From positions 4,960,001 to 5,024,000 of the forward strand of contig NZ_CP064266.1 of NCBI RefSeq assembly GCF_022811845.1: a stretch of DNA of 64,000 nt, in the 5' to 3' direction. Both the position numbers and the translations under genes were made by a program. The notes beneath the pieces were generated by a model, which searched no databases, was not told the origin of the DNA, and saw only the letters and a list, made by a program, of their open reading frames with translations. Shown in pieces: positions 26,301 through 33,968 of this stretch; within the stretch, counting starts at the first letter, position 1; the number at the start of each line of letters is the position of its first letter. The stretch comes from Bacillus pseudomycoides. GTDB lineage: Bacteria; Bacillota; Bacilli; Bacillales; Bacillaceae_G.

Positions 26301-26904
26301 CTTGACTACTTAGTTCATGAATGATATCTTGCACACGATTTAAGTTTTCTTGTGTTTCTGCTAATTTCCCTTCTGCTTTCTTTTTGCGAAGTTTATATTT
26401 TAATACGCCCGCCGCTTCTTCAAATACACCGCGACGCTCTTCAGATTTACTACTTAAAATTTCTTCTACTTTCCCTTGGCTAATGATTGAGAAAGCTTCT
26501 CGCCCCATACCAGAGTCCATAAATAAATCAACAATATCTTTTAATCGACAAGACTGTTTATTAATAAAAAAGTCACTATCTCCTGAGCGAGAAACACGAC
26601 GCGTAACACTCACTTCATTATATTCAATTGGTAAACACTGATCTTCATTATTTAAAGTTAATGTCACCTCTGCAACGTTAACCGCTCTTCGCGTATCACT
26701 TCCTGCAAAAATAATATCCTCCATCTTCGCACCGCGTAATGATTTTGCAGATTGTTCACCAAGTACCCAGCGGATTGCATCGGTAATATTACTCTTTCCA
26801 CTTCCGTTAGGACCAACTACAGATGTTACACCCGGAACAAAATCAACAGATACACGCTCCGCAAAGGATTTAAATCCTGCTATTTCTAATCTCTTTAAAA
26901 ACAC
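23332..26904 (-). CDS. smc: Chromosome condensation and segregation ATPase SMC
   Basis: Forms the SMC-ScpAB condensin that loads near oriC and aligns chromosome arms. The 1190-residue protein has the expected five parts: an N-terminal ATPase lobe with Walker A VVGPNGSGKSNITDAIRW, coiled coil, a hinge at about 500-680 with GGSMTGG, a second coiled coil, and a C-terminal lobe with signature LLSGGERALTAIALLF and Walker B VLDEVEAALDEAN. It stands between rnc and ftsY as in B. subtilis. Confidence 0.98.
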   Translation of the reverse strand: MFLKRLEIAGFKSFAERVSVDFVPGVTSVVGPNGSGKSNITDAIRWVLGEQSAKSLRGAKMEDIIFAGSDTRRAVNVAEVTLTLNNEDQCLPIEYNEVSVTRRVSRSGDSDFFINKQSCRLKDIVDLFMDSGMGREAFSIISQGKVEEILSSKSEERRGVFEEAAGVLKYKLRKKKAEGKLAETQENLNRVQDIIHELSSQVEPLERQASIAKDYLEKKEELEKVEAALIVCEIEELHEKWEVLRKQFGNNKDEEVKMSTHLQKSEVELEELRGQLQAIDESVDSLQEVLLLSSKELEKLEGQRELLKERKQNATTHCAQLEQLIIELTEKTKVYEGEIETSTEELMKFANQVKELEQKLHENEKLLSTYAENLEEQIEHLKGDYIELLNQQASHRNELSMLEEQFKQQSSKNQRLDEENDKYVQMRMQITAKKAKLVEGYEQVKEKITSVITNIEKTEAALGKCKAQYSENETKLYQAYQFVQQARSRKEMLEEMQEDYSGFYQGVREVLKARESKLHGIEGAVAELLTVPKEYEIAMEIALGAAMQHVVVQTEEHARAAIAFLKQNRHGRATFLPQAVIKGRSLSFEQLRMVKQHPSFVGVAAELVHYNNKYENIVSNLLGTVVVAKDLRGANELAKQLQYRYRIVTIEGDVVNPGGSMTGGAVKQAKSSLLGRQRELEEWSKKLAEMEETTSKLENFVKALKQEIQEKEVKIKELRHDAEQERVDEQKLKEEINQLELEEHRINDRLSIYDLEIEGFLQDQVKMQGRKEELAGILASLQKDITEMDEKIVALTKQKSDQHSSKEKVQTEMTELKVQAAEKQQRLSNQKEKVDRLTKEQEETQRTLVKTTEDLAFLKQEMTSNSSGEEQITSMIEKKAHDRNQTSKLISSRREQRLTLQERVEHIEREVKETKGRHKYVLEVLKDQEVKINRLDVELENRLKHLRETYTISFEAAKLKYTMTMSAEDARKKVKLIKLSIEELGTVNLGAIEEYERVAERHTFLLEQRDDLEEAKATLHQVITEMDEEMKKRFSTIFQAIREEFRSVFCELFGGGRADLVMTNPQDLLNTGIDIVAQPPGKKLQNLGLLSGGERALTAIALLFGILKVRPVPFCVLDEVEAALDEANVARFAQYLKKFSDETQFIVITHRKGTMEESDVLYGVTMQESGVSKLVSVRLGDVEEELVTSE

Positions 26905-27019
26905 GAAAGGCCTTCCCCCTATTCTCCGTTGTTATAGTCTATGTCTGTAAAAACAAGCTACTGCACGGATTCATATTTATCTTTTTATATCCAAATAAAT
27001 ATAAAAGTTTCATTCTATA

Positions 27020-27058
27020 CATAAGGAATCCCCCTCATTGAAAGGGGGATTCCTTATG
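27020..27058. other. 16-bp perfect inverted repeat overlapping the rnc stop codon
   Basis: CATAAGGAATCCCCCT (27020-27035) and its exact reverse complement (27043-27058) flank a 7-nt loop. The right arm contains the rnc TAA stop. No T run follows on the minus strand, so it is not a canonical terminator; an mRNA processing or stability element is possible. Confidence 0.7.
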
Positions 27059-27791
27059 ATTGTTCTTTTAACTTTTTCAAAGCTTCTGCAGCAGCTTGTT
27101 GTTCTGCTTCTTTTTTCGACTTACCACTACCAAGACCAAGAGCCACGCTATTCAATGTAACACGTGACACAAATTCTCGATTGTGAGCAGGTCCTTTTTC
27201 TTGCAAAATTTGATATTCAATATTACCGCTACCATCACGCTGAATTAATTCTTGTAATTGACTCTTATAATCCATCACATGAGAAAAAGCACCTTCATTA
27301 ATTTTTGGATATACAATTTCTTTTAAGAATTCCCAAACTGTATCCAATCCTTGATCAAGATAAAGGGCACCAATAAACGCTTCAAAGACATCCGCTAATA
27401 AAGCTGGTCGTTCACGCCCGCCTGTCATTTCTTCACCTTTTCCTAATAGAACTAGATTTCCAAATGACATTTCATTCGCAAAGCGGACAAGAGATGGTTC
27501 ACACACAACAGCTGCACGCAACTTTGTTAGTTCTCCCTCACTCATTGTCGGATATTTTTGAAACAAATACTGTGATACAGTTAGTTCTAATACAGCGTCT
27601 CCAAGAAATTCAAGACGTTCATTGTCTTCATGTGGCTTTTTTCGATGCTCATTCACATACGATGAATGCGTAAATGCTTGAATCAATAATTTTTCGTCTG
27701 TAAACGTAATACCTATTTTTTGTTGAAACGTTTTAAAAGCTTCACGATATTTTGTTTCAAATTTTTTTTCTCTATATTTTCGGTACGGCAT
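27054..27791 (-). CDS. rnc: Ribonuclease III
   Basis: Cleaves double-stranded RNA in rRNA precursor processing and mRNA turnover. The 245-residue protein has the RNase III domain with ERLEFLGDAVLELTVSQYLF, the later LADVFEAFIGALYLDQG carrying further metal ligands, and a C-terminal double-stranded RNA-binding domain (MDYKSQLQELIQRDG to AEALKKL). It lies downstream of acpP and upstream of smc. Confidence 0.97.
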   Translation of the reverse strand: MPYRKYREKKFETKYREAFKTFQQKIGITFTDEKLLIQAFTHSSYVNEHRKKPHEDNERLEFLGDAVLELTVSQYLFQKYPTMSEGELTKLRAAVVCEPSLVRFANEMSFGNLVLLGKGEEMTGGRERPALLADVFEAFIGALYLDQGLDTVWEFLKEIVYPKINEGAFSHVMDYKSQLQELIQRDGSGNIEYQILQEKGPAHNREFVSRVTLNSVALGLGSGKSKKEAEQQAAAEALKKLKEQS

Positions 27792-27813
27792 AGGTCCCTC
27801 CAGATATAAGCCG

Positions 27814-27840
27814 AGAAAGCCCCGCTATAAAACGGGACTT
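27814..27840 (-). terminator. Possible terminator between acpP and rnc
   Basis: Minus-strand AGTCCCG pairs with CGGGGCT (one wobble) around an 8-nt loop, followed by TTTCTC. The short T run suggests partial termination. Confidence 0.5.
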
Positions 27841-27850
27841 CACTCAAACA

Positions 27851-28084
27851 TTATAGATGACTCTCTATGTAAGTCACAGCATCGCCAACAGTAGCAATTT
27901 TTTCTGCTTCTTCATCAGAAATTTCCATTTCAAACTCATCTTCTAATTGCATTACAAGTTCAACTACATCTAGGGAGTCTGCACCTAAATCTTCTTTAAA
28001 GTTTGCAGCTGGTACTACTTCTGTTTCTTCTACTCCTAAACGATCCACGATGATTTTCGTTACACGCTCTAAAACATCTGCCAT
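27851..28084 (-). CDS. acpP: Acyl carrier protein
   Basis: Carries growing acyl chains on 4'-phosphopantetheine during fatty acid synthesis. The 77-residue acidic protein has the attachment motif EDLGADSLDVVELVM with Ser37. AGGTGA precedes the ATG and a TATAAT (28108-28113, minus strand) lies just upstream, so it may have its own promoter besides read-through from fabG. Confidence 0.97.
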   Translation of the reverse strand: MADVLERVTKIIVDRLGVEETEVVPAANFKEDLGADSLDVVELVMQLEDEFEMEISDEEAEKIATVGDAVTYIESHL

Positions 28085-28155
28085 AATTCATTCACCTCCC
28101 CTCAAATATTATATTAAATATTTCACAAAAAAACTAGGTGAAATCGTTTCTTTTA

Positions 28156-28896
28156 TTACATTACCATACCGCCATCAACATGTAATGTCTGTCCTGTAAT
28201 ATATTTGCTCTGATCAGCAGCAAAAAATGTTACAGCATTCGCAATATCTTGCGCTTCTCCAAACTTAGCAGCAGGAATCAATTTCAACATTTCTTCTTTT
28301 AAATTTTCTGCCAGTACGTCCGTCATATCAGTAGCAATAAATCCAGGCGCAATGGCATTTACAGTTATATTTCTACTAGCTAATTCTTTAGCAGATGTTT
28401 TCGTTAATCCTATTACACCTGCTTTTGCAGCAACGTAATTCGCTTGACCAGGATTCCCTGTAACACCAACAACAGAAGCAATATTAATAATACGACCATG
28501 ACGTTGACGCATCATATAGCGAGATACCGCTTTCGTACATAAGAATACACCTTTTAAGTTTGTATTAATAACTGTATCCCATTCTTCTTCTTTCATACGC
28601 ATTAATAAATTATCTCTCGTTACACCTGCATTATTCACAAGAATATCAACTTGCCCAAACGTATCTACCGTTTGTTTTACCATATTTGCAACATCTTCAC
28701 CATTAGCAACATCGGCTCTGATCGCGATTGCTTCTGAACCAAGTTTTTTTATTTCATCGACTACTTCGTTTGCTTTTTGTTCATTACCAGCATAGTTCAC
28801 TACAACCGTTGCACCTTGCTTCGCTAAATCGATTGCAATTGCACGACCAATTCCGCGTGATGCACCTGTTACTAACGCCACTTTCCCTTTTAACAT
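28156..28896 (-). CDS. fabG: 3-oxoacyl-[acyl-carrier-protein] reductase
   Basis: NADPH-dependent reduction of 3-ketoacyl-ACP in each elongation cycle. The 246-residue short-chain dehydrogenase has TGASRGIGRAIA for cofactor binding, NNAGVTRDNLLMRM, and the catalytic Ser141, Tyr154 and Lys158 (YVAAK). Its start overlaps the fabD stop by 7 bp, so it is coupled to fabD. Confidence 0.97.
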   Translation of the reverse strand: MLKGKVALVTGASRGIGRAIAIDLAKQGATVVVNYAGNEQKANEVVDEIKKLGSEAIAIRADVANGEDVANMVKQTVDTFGQVDILVNNAGVTRDNLLMRMKEEEWDTVINTNLKGVFLCTKAVSRYMMRQRHGRIINIASVVGVTGNPGQANYVAAKAGVIGLTKTSAKELASRNITVNAIAPGFIATDMTDVLAENLKEEMLKLIPAAKFGEAQDIANAVTFFAADQSKYITGQTLHVDGGMVM

Positions 28897-29840
28897 CCGC
28901 TTTCTCCTCTCAAACTTGAAATGGTATCTTTCAATGTCTCTTCATCATATATCGCATACACTTTCACAGATGGAGCGATTGATTTCATTAGACCAGCTAA
29001 CACTTTTCCAGGTCCAATCTCAATAAACGTGTCTACCCCTTGTTCTACCATACGTTCAATCGATGGGTACCATAAAACAGGTGAATAAAGTTGTTCAATT
29101 AGCTTTTCTTTAATTTCTGTACTATGCGTAATACAGTCTGCCGTAACATTTGCAACCACTGGAACATTCGCGTTTTGAATTGTAATTCCATTTAAAACAC
29201 CTTGAAATTTCTCAGCTGCCGGTTTCATTAATGAAGAATGGAATGGACCGCTCACGCGAAGTGGAATCGCTCTTTTTGCACCTTTTTCTTTCACTCTTTG
29301 AGAAGCTAGTTCTACTCCTTGTTTTGTTCCAGAAATGACAATTTGCTTTGTACTATTCATATTAGCAATTTGCACAGCATACCCTTCACTCGTTACTTCT
29401 TCTGTAACTTGTTTTAGGACATCTGGATCAGCTCCTAAAATAGCTGCCATTGCACCTTCTCCCCCCGGCACAGCTTCCTCCATATATTCACCACGTTTTC
29501 TCACAGCATACACAGCATCTTCAAATGTCAATGCTCCAGCTGCTACAAGCGCGCTATATTCGCCCAAACTATGTCCTGCTACGTAGTCTGGTGTAATATC
29601 GTATTCTTTCAAAGCTGTTAAAATCGCAAAGCTGGTCGTTAACAATGCAGGCTGTGCATTTGTCGTTAATGTCAGTTTTTCCTGAGGTCCTTCAAAAATC
29701 ACATCTGAAAGAGACTCTTGTAAAACTTCATCCGCTTTTTGAAACACTTTTGCAACATTGTTATGATTCTCCGCTAACTGTCTACCCATTCCAACTGCCT
29801 GTGAACCTTGGCCCGGAAAAAGAAATGCTAGTTTTCCCAT
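28890..29840 (-). CDS. fabD: Malonyl CoA-acyl carrier protein transacylase
   Basis: Transfers malonyl groups from CoA to ACP. The 316-residue protein has FLFPGQGSQAVGMG at the N-terminus, the nucleophile Ser91 in GHSLGEYSALVA and His201 in SGPFHSSLM. It lies 14 bp after plsX in the FapR-regulated operon fapR-plsX-fabD-fabG. Confidence 0.97.
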   Translation of the reverse strand: MGKLAFLFPGQGSQAVGMGRQLAENHNNVAKVFQKADEVLQESLSDVIFEGPQEKLTLTTNAQPALLTTSFAILTALKEYDITPDYVAGHSLGEYSALVAAGALTFEDAVYAVRKRGEYMEEAVPGGEGAMAAILGADPDVLKQVTEEVTSEGYAVQIANMNSTKQIVISGTKQGVELASQRVKEKGAKRAIPLRVSGPFHSSLMKPAAEKFQGVLNGITIQNANVPVVANVTADCITHSTEIKEKLIEQLYSPVLWYPSIERMVEQGVDTFIEIGPGKVLAGLMKSIAPSVKVYAIYDEETLKDTISSLRGESGC

Positions 29841-29854
29841 TTCAAATCCTCCTT

Positions 29855-30847
29855 TTATTGAAGCGGCTCTTTCTCCATTACACTTGAAATTGTAGGAATT
29901 ACTTCTTTCGCTACCATCTCTCTCGTTTGACGAATCGCACTAAAAATCGATTGATCATTAGAAGATCCATGAGCCTTAATGACAGGAGCTTTTAATCCAA
30001 ACAACGCCGCTCCGCCATACTCCGAATAATCCATTTTATCTTTTAATACCATAAGTTTCGGTTTTAATACTGCCGCTGCTAATTTACTTGTAAACGAACT
30101 CATTAATTGCTCTTTTAACATAGAGAATAAAGCAAGTGCAGTGCCTTCTAGTGATTTTAATGCTACATTCCCAGTAAAGCCATCACATACAACTACATCC
30201 GCTACACCTTGCAGTAAGTCTCTTGATTCAACGTTTCCAACAAAATTAATCGGCGCATCTTTTAACATAGCAAATACTTGTTTTGAAAGGTCATTTCCTT
30301 TCCCATCTTCTGTACCAACATTTAAAAGCCCAACGCGTGGATTTTGAATCCCTCTTACTTTCTCAGCGTAAATAGAACCCATAACCGCGTATTGATATAA
30401 ATGAATCGGTTTTGCATCGACATTTGCTCCAACATCTAGCATAACAAAACCTTCTCCATCAACAGTTGGCATTGTAGGTGATAAAGCTGGTCGTTCAATC
30501 CCTTCCATTCGACCTACCACAAACAATCCAGCGGCCATTAAAGCACCTGTACTCCCCGCTGATATACAAGCATCTGCTAAACCTGTCTTTACTTGCTGTG
30601 CTGCAAGTACCATTGAAGCTTGTTTTTTACGACGAACGGCTCTTACTGGCTCGTCTGTTGCTTCAATCATTTCGTCTGTATGAAGTATAGTAATACGCTC
30701 TTCATTTGTTAAATGCTGACGAATTTCCGCTTCTTTCCCTACTAGGGTAATATGTAAATCCGAATATTCCTTAATAGCTTTCATTGCTCCTAATACAACT
30801 GCTTTTGGAGCGTGATCGCCGCCCATTGCATCTATTGCGATTTTCAT
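29855..30847 (-). CDS. plsX: Phosphate acyltransferase PlsX
   Basis: Makes acyl-phosphate from acyl-ACP for PlsY, the first committed step of phospholipid synthesis in most bacteria. The 330-residue protein begins MKIAIDAMGGDHAPKAVVLG, contains SAGSTGALMA and VVCDGFTGNVALKSLEG, all PlsX signatures. Its start overlaps the fapR stop by 4 bp. Confidence 0.97.
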   Translation of the reverse strand: MKIAIDAMGGDHAPKAVVLGAMKAIKEYSDLHITLVGKEAEIRQHLTNEERITILHTDEMIEATDEPVRAVRRKKQASMVLAAQQVKTGLADACISAGSTGALMAAGLFVVGRMEGIERPALSPTMPTVDGEGFVMLDVGANVDAKPIHLYQYAVMGSIYAEKVRGIQNPRVGLLNVGTEDGKGNDLSKQVFAMLKDAPINFVGNVESRDLLQGVADVVVCDGFTGNVALKSLEGTALALFSMLKEQLMSSFTSKLAAAVLKPKLMVLKDKMDYSEYGGAALFGLKAPVIKAHGSSNDQSIFSAIRQTREMVAKEVIPTISSVMEKEPLQ

Positions 30848-31437
30848 AAATTGTTACCTTCCTCACTATAATTACTAGATCGATACATTTCAAAAGTGCC
30901 TGAAAAAACAAGTTCTTCGCCTACAAAACTACGCACTTTGACAACCGTCCGTCCTTTATCATTCTCCACATCTTCAACGCGTGCTTTGGCAACAACACGT
31001 TCTCCTAATTTTACAGGACGAATATATCGAATGGTAGACTTTGCAGTTAAAGCTAGTTCTTCATCAATAACTGCAACAGCTAGTGAGTTTGCTTGAGCAA
31101 ATAAATGATGCCCACGCGCAATTTGATTTCTTTTAAATACATGCTCCATCTTCACTTCAAAAATAGAAATCGCATGTCTATCTAATTCTATATCAATAAT
31201 TTCTCCAACTACCTCTTCTAACGGCAAAGATTTCACATCTTCTTCATGCTGCCGTGTCGCTACATATTTAATTCGCTCTCTTAACTCTGGAATGGATAAT
31301 TCCATCCGATCAAGACGAACTGTTTGTATGCTTACTTGAAACTGCTCTGCTAACTCTTCGTCCGTTATGAACGGATTCGTTTCTATTGTTTGCTGCAATA
31401 ACGCTTGTCTTTCTTTCTTACTTTTTCTCTTTTTCAT
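30844..31437 (-). CDS. fapR: Transcriptional repressor of fatty acid and phospholipid genes, FapR
   Basis: Represses lipid synthesis genes; malonyl-CoA releases it from DNA. The 197-residue protein has an N-terminal helix-turn-helix (DEELAEQFQVSIQTVRLDRMEL) and a C-terminal hot-dog domain that binds malonyl-CoA (AISIFEVKMEHVFKRNQIARGHHLF onward, in part). A longer reading adds 27 residues from the promoter region and is rejected because it would run through the promoter and operator. The ribosome site is weak (GGTGCGGT). Confidence 0.95.
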   Translation of the reverse strand: MKKRKSKKERQALLQQTIETNPFITDEELAEQFQVSIQTVRLDRMELSIPELRERIKYVATRQHEEDVKSLPLEEVVGEIIDIELDRHAISIFEVKMEHVFKRNQIARGHHLFAQANSLAVAVIDEELALTAKSTIRYIRPVKLGERVVAKARVEDVENDKGRTVVKVRSFVGEELVFSGTFEMYRSSNYSEEGNNL

Positions 31438-31453
31438 ACCGCACCATCCATTT

Positions 31454-31470
31454 TTATGACTAGGTACTAA
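31454..31470 (-). promoter_or_regulatory. FapR operator
   Basis: TTAGTACCTAGTCATAA on the minus strand. The left half and centre match the known FapR consensus (TTAGTACCTRNTACTAA, from memory); the right half is degenerate. It covers the predicted start site of fapR, as expected for autorepression. Confidence 0.75.
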
Positions 31471-31474
31471 CAGT

Positions 31475-31503
31475 AGTATATAATCATTAAAAGTAGAATG
31501 CAA
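31475..31503 (-). promoter_or_regulatory. Promoter of fapR-plsX-fabD-fabG
   Basis: TTGCAT (31498-31503), 17-nt spacer, TATACT (31475-31480) on the minus strand, just upstream of the FapR operator. Confidence 0.75.
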
Positions 31504-31527
31504 CAAAAAAATTTGCACCTTCCACTT

Positions 31528-33576
31528 TTAATCGAGCTTTTCTCCTTGAAACACACCTGTCCCTTCAAGATAGACGCGGAGCTGGGCATACTGCTCGTTA
31601 TACCAAAACGCTTCTGAATCAACCAGTATGGCTGCATCTTGCCTTGCAGTTTCTAATGCTCGATAATCATGTACCATATCAGCTACCTTAAACTCTGGTA
31701 GACCACTTTGTTTACTTCCAAAGAAATCTCCAGGACCACGTAACTCTAAATCTTTTTCCGACAATACAAATCCATCATTTGTTTCCGTCATAATGCGCAT
31801 GCGTTCTTTCCCAGTTTCCGATTTCGGATCTGCGATTAACAAACAATACGACTGCTCACTTCCACGACCAACGCGTCCTCGAAGCTGATGCAATTGTGAT
31901 AAACCAAATCGCTCTGCATCATAAATCACCATAACTGTTGCATTTGGCACATTGACACCGACCTCGACTACAGTTGTTGAAACAAGAATTTGCACTTTAT
32001 TTTCACTAAATTGCTCCATTACATCTTCTTTTTCATGAGAAGATAAACGTCCGTGCATTAATCCAACCTGAAACTTCCCTTGATAATGATGCATCAGCAT
32101 ACTATGCAAATCAATTGCATTTTGCACATCAAGTTTCTCAGATTCTTCAATAAGGGGACAAATGACATAAGCTTGTCTCCCTTTCTTCACTTCCTTTTCT
32201 ACGAAGCCAAGGACACGCTCTAACATGTCATGTTTTGCCCAATATGTTTCAATTACTTTACGCCCAGCCGGCATTTCATCAATAATAGAAACATCCATCT
32301 CCCCAAAAGCTGTAATCGCCAATGTACGAGGAATTGGTGTCGCTGTCATAAACAACACATCTGGACTTTCACCTTTCTCCCGTAAAACACGGCGCTGTGC
32401 CACACCAAAACGGTGTTGTTCGTCAGTAATCACAAGTCCAAGTCTATGGAAAATAACCTCATCCTGAATTAAAGCATGTGTTCCAACAAGAATATCTATT
32501 TCTCCCTGTTCAAGTTTCGTTAAAACTTCACGACGACGTGCGCCTTTCACTGAACTCGTTAACAATTCCACATTCATATTAAAATGTGAAAATGTCTCTG
32601 CTAACGATTGATAATGTTGCTCAGCTAAAATTTCTGTAGGAACCATTAACGCACCTTGATAATGCGCAAGTTTTGCTGCATAAAGAGCAATTGCAGCTAC
32701 GACTGTTTTCCCTGATCCAACATCCCCTTGTAATAAGCGATTCATTCGGTAGGGGGACTGCATATCTTTCATAATCTCAGAAACAACGCGGCGCTGTGCA
32801 CTAGTAAGTGGGAATGGAAGTGCATCAGTGAACTCTTCTAATTCCTTCATTGAAATATCTTTTTTCGTTCCTTTTGAATTTTCTCTTTCCATTTTACGTA
32901 GCGCTTGCATTTTGAGCTGAAATAAGAAAAATTCTTCATATACAAACCGGCGACGCGCTTGTTTTAAATCTTCTTGTCCAACTGGGAAATGTAGTGCCCG
33001 AAGAGCTTCATATCGAGGTAACAACTTGTAACGACTTAGCAAACCATCCGGTAACACTTCAGTTATCGAGTTACCATATTCTTTTAAGGCTTGCGCAATA
33101 AAACGACGCATTTGTTTTACTGTTAATTTCCCTTTTACTGAATACACAGGTTCTACGTCTTGCTGACGTACGACTGGACCAAAGTGAAGTTCAGATACAG
33201 ATATCGTTTGACGATGCTGATCCCATTTACCAGTAATCGTCACCGTTTCATCAAGCCTTAATTTTTGTTTATAATACGGTCTATTAAAACATACGGCTGT
33301 AATTAAATAACGACCAACAAGTACACGAACGGTAAGACGCGATTTCTTCTTCCCATAATATTGTAATAAGGGCGCACTATGTACTTTCCCTTCCACTGTT
33401 ACACGCTCTTCATGCTTTACTTCTGCCAAATCTTTCATTGCATAGTCTTCATAACGGTACGGAAAATGCTCTAATAGATGAGAAACCGTATAAATCCCCA
33501 TCTCATGTAATAATTCAGATGTCTCTTCCCCGATTCCCTTTACATCCGTCACAGGAACTTGCACAACTTCATTCAA
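31528..33576 (-). CDS. recG: ATP-dependent DNA helicase RecG
   Basis: Remodels stalled replication forks and branched DNA. With a TTG start the protein has 682 residues: an N-terminal wedge domain with an OB fold, Walker A LLQGDVGSGKTVVAAIAL, the DEQH motif in VITDEQHRFGV, ATPIPRTLA, and the helicase C domain ending in QLRGRVGRGSEQSYCLL. A GTG three codons upstream is only about 1 nt from GGAGC; the TTG has better spacing. In B. subtilis sdaAB-sdaAA lie upstream; here they are absent. Confidence 0.95.
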   Translation of the reverse strand: MNEVVQVPVTDVKGIGEETSELLHEMGIYTVSHLLEHFPYRYEDYAMKDLAEVKHEERVTVEGKVHSAPLLQYYGKKKSRLTVRVLVGRYLITAVCFNRPYYKQKLRLDETVTITGKWDQHRQTISVSELHFGPVVRQQDVEPVYSVKGKLTVKQMRRFIAQALKEYGNSITEVLPDGLLSRYKLLPRYEALRALHFPVGQEDLKQARRRFVYEEFFLFQLKMQALRKMERENSKGTKKDISMKELEEFTDALPFPLTSAQRRVVSEIMKDMQSPYRMNRLLQGDVGSGKTVVAAIALYAAKLAHYQGALMVPTEILAEQHYQSLAETFSHFNMNVELLTSSVKGARRREVLTKLEQGEIDILVGTHALIQDEVIFHRLGLVITDEQHRFGVAQRRVLREKGESPDVLFMTATPIPRTLAITAFGEMDVSIIDEMPAGRKVIETYWAKHDMLERVLGFVEKEVKKGRQAYVICPLIEESEKLDVQNAIDLHSMLMHHYQGKFQVGLMHGRLSSHEKEDVMEQFSENKVQILVSTTVVEVGVNVPNATVMVIYDAERFGLSQLHQLRGRVGRGSEQSYCLLIADPKSETGKERMRIMTETNDGFVLSEKDLELRGPGDFFGSKQSGLPEFKVADMVHDYRALETARQDAAILVDSEAFWYNEQYAQLRVYLEGTGVFQGEKLD

Positions 33577-33968
33577 GATTTTCACGCTCCGTCACATCAT
33601 TTTCTTATTTTCCCTCAAATATAATCTGTATGACCTATATGAACATATCATTTACTGTCCTAACTTGTACTCAAGCTCTTCTGCCTTTTCTATTCTATCA
33701 TAGGCATTCTTAATGAAACTACTCTTATACATTATCACCTGTATAAGAGTCCTTTCATTAACCTAAATACCTACTTATTTAATATTATGAACAAATATAT
33801 ATCATCCGAATAAAGATATACGAAAGAAAAAAGCCTTACTATAGTAGCAAGGCCCTTTTTTATCATCATTATGCTAGCCTTTTGAACAAGAACCACGAAC
33901 AATGCATGTCGATCGTTCTTGTTCATTAGCAAGTAAAACCATTCATCCCTACGAAAAAGAGATTCATC
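33577..33968. other. Gene-free gap between recG and fakA
   Basis: About 390 bp without a credible gene. It holds the fakA-side terminator (33825-33856) and a perfect 11-bp inverted repeat with arms TGAACAAGAAC (33883-33893) and GTTCTTGTTCA (33915-33925) around a 21-nt loop. The recG promoter was not recognised with confidence. B. subtilis has the serine dehydratase genes sdaAB-sdaAA at this place. Confidence 0.6.
33825..33856 (-). terminator. Terminator downstream of fakA
   Basis: GCCTT and AAGGC with inner CTA/TAG pairing form a hairpin at 33833-33853, flanked by T runs on either strand. It is about 110 nt after the fakA stop. Confidence 0.65.
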
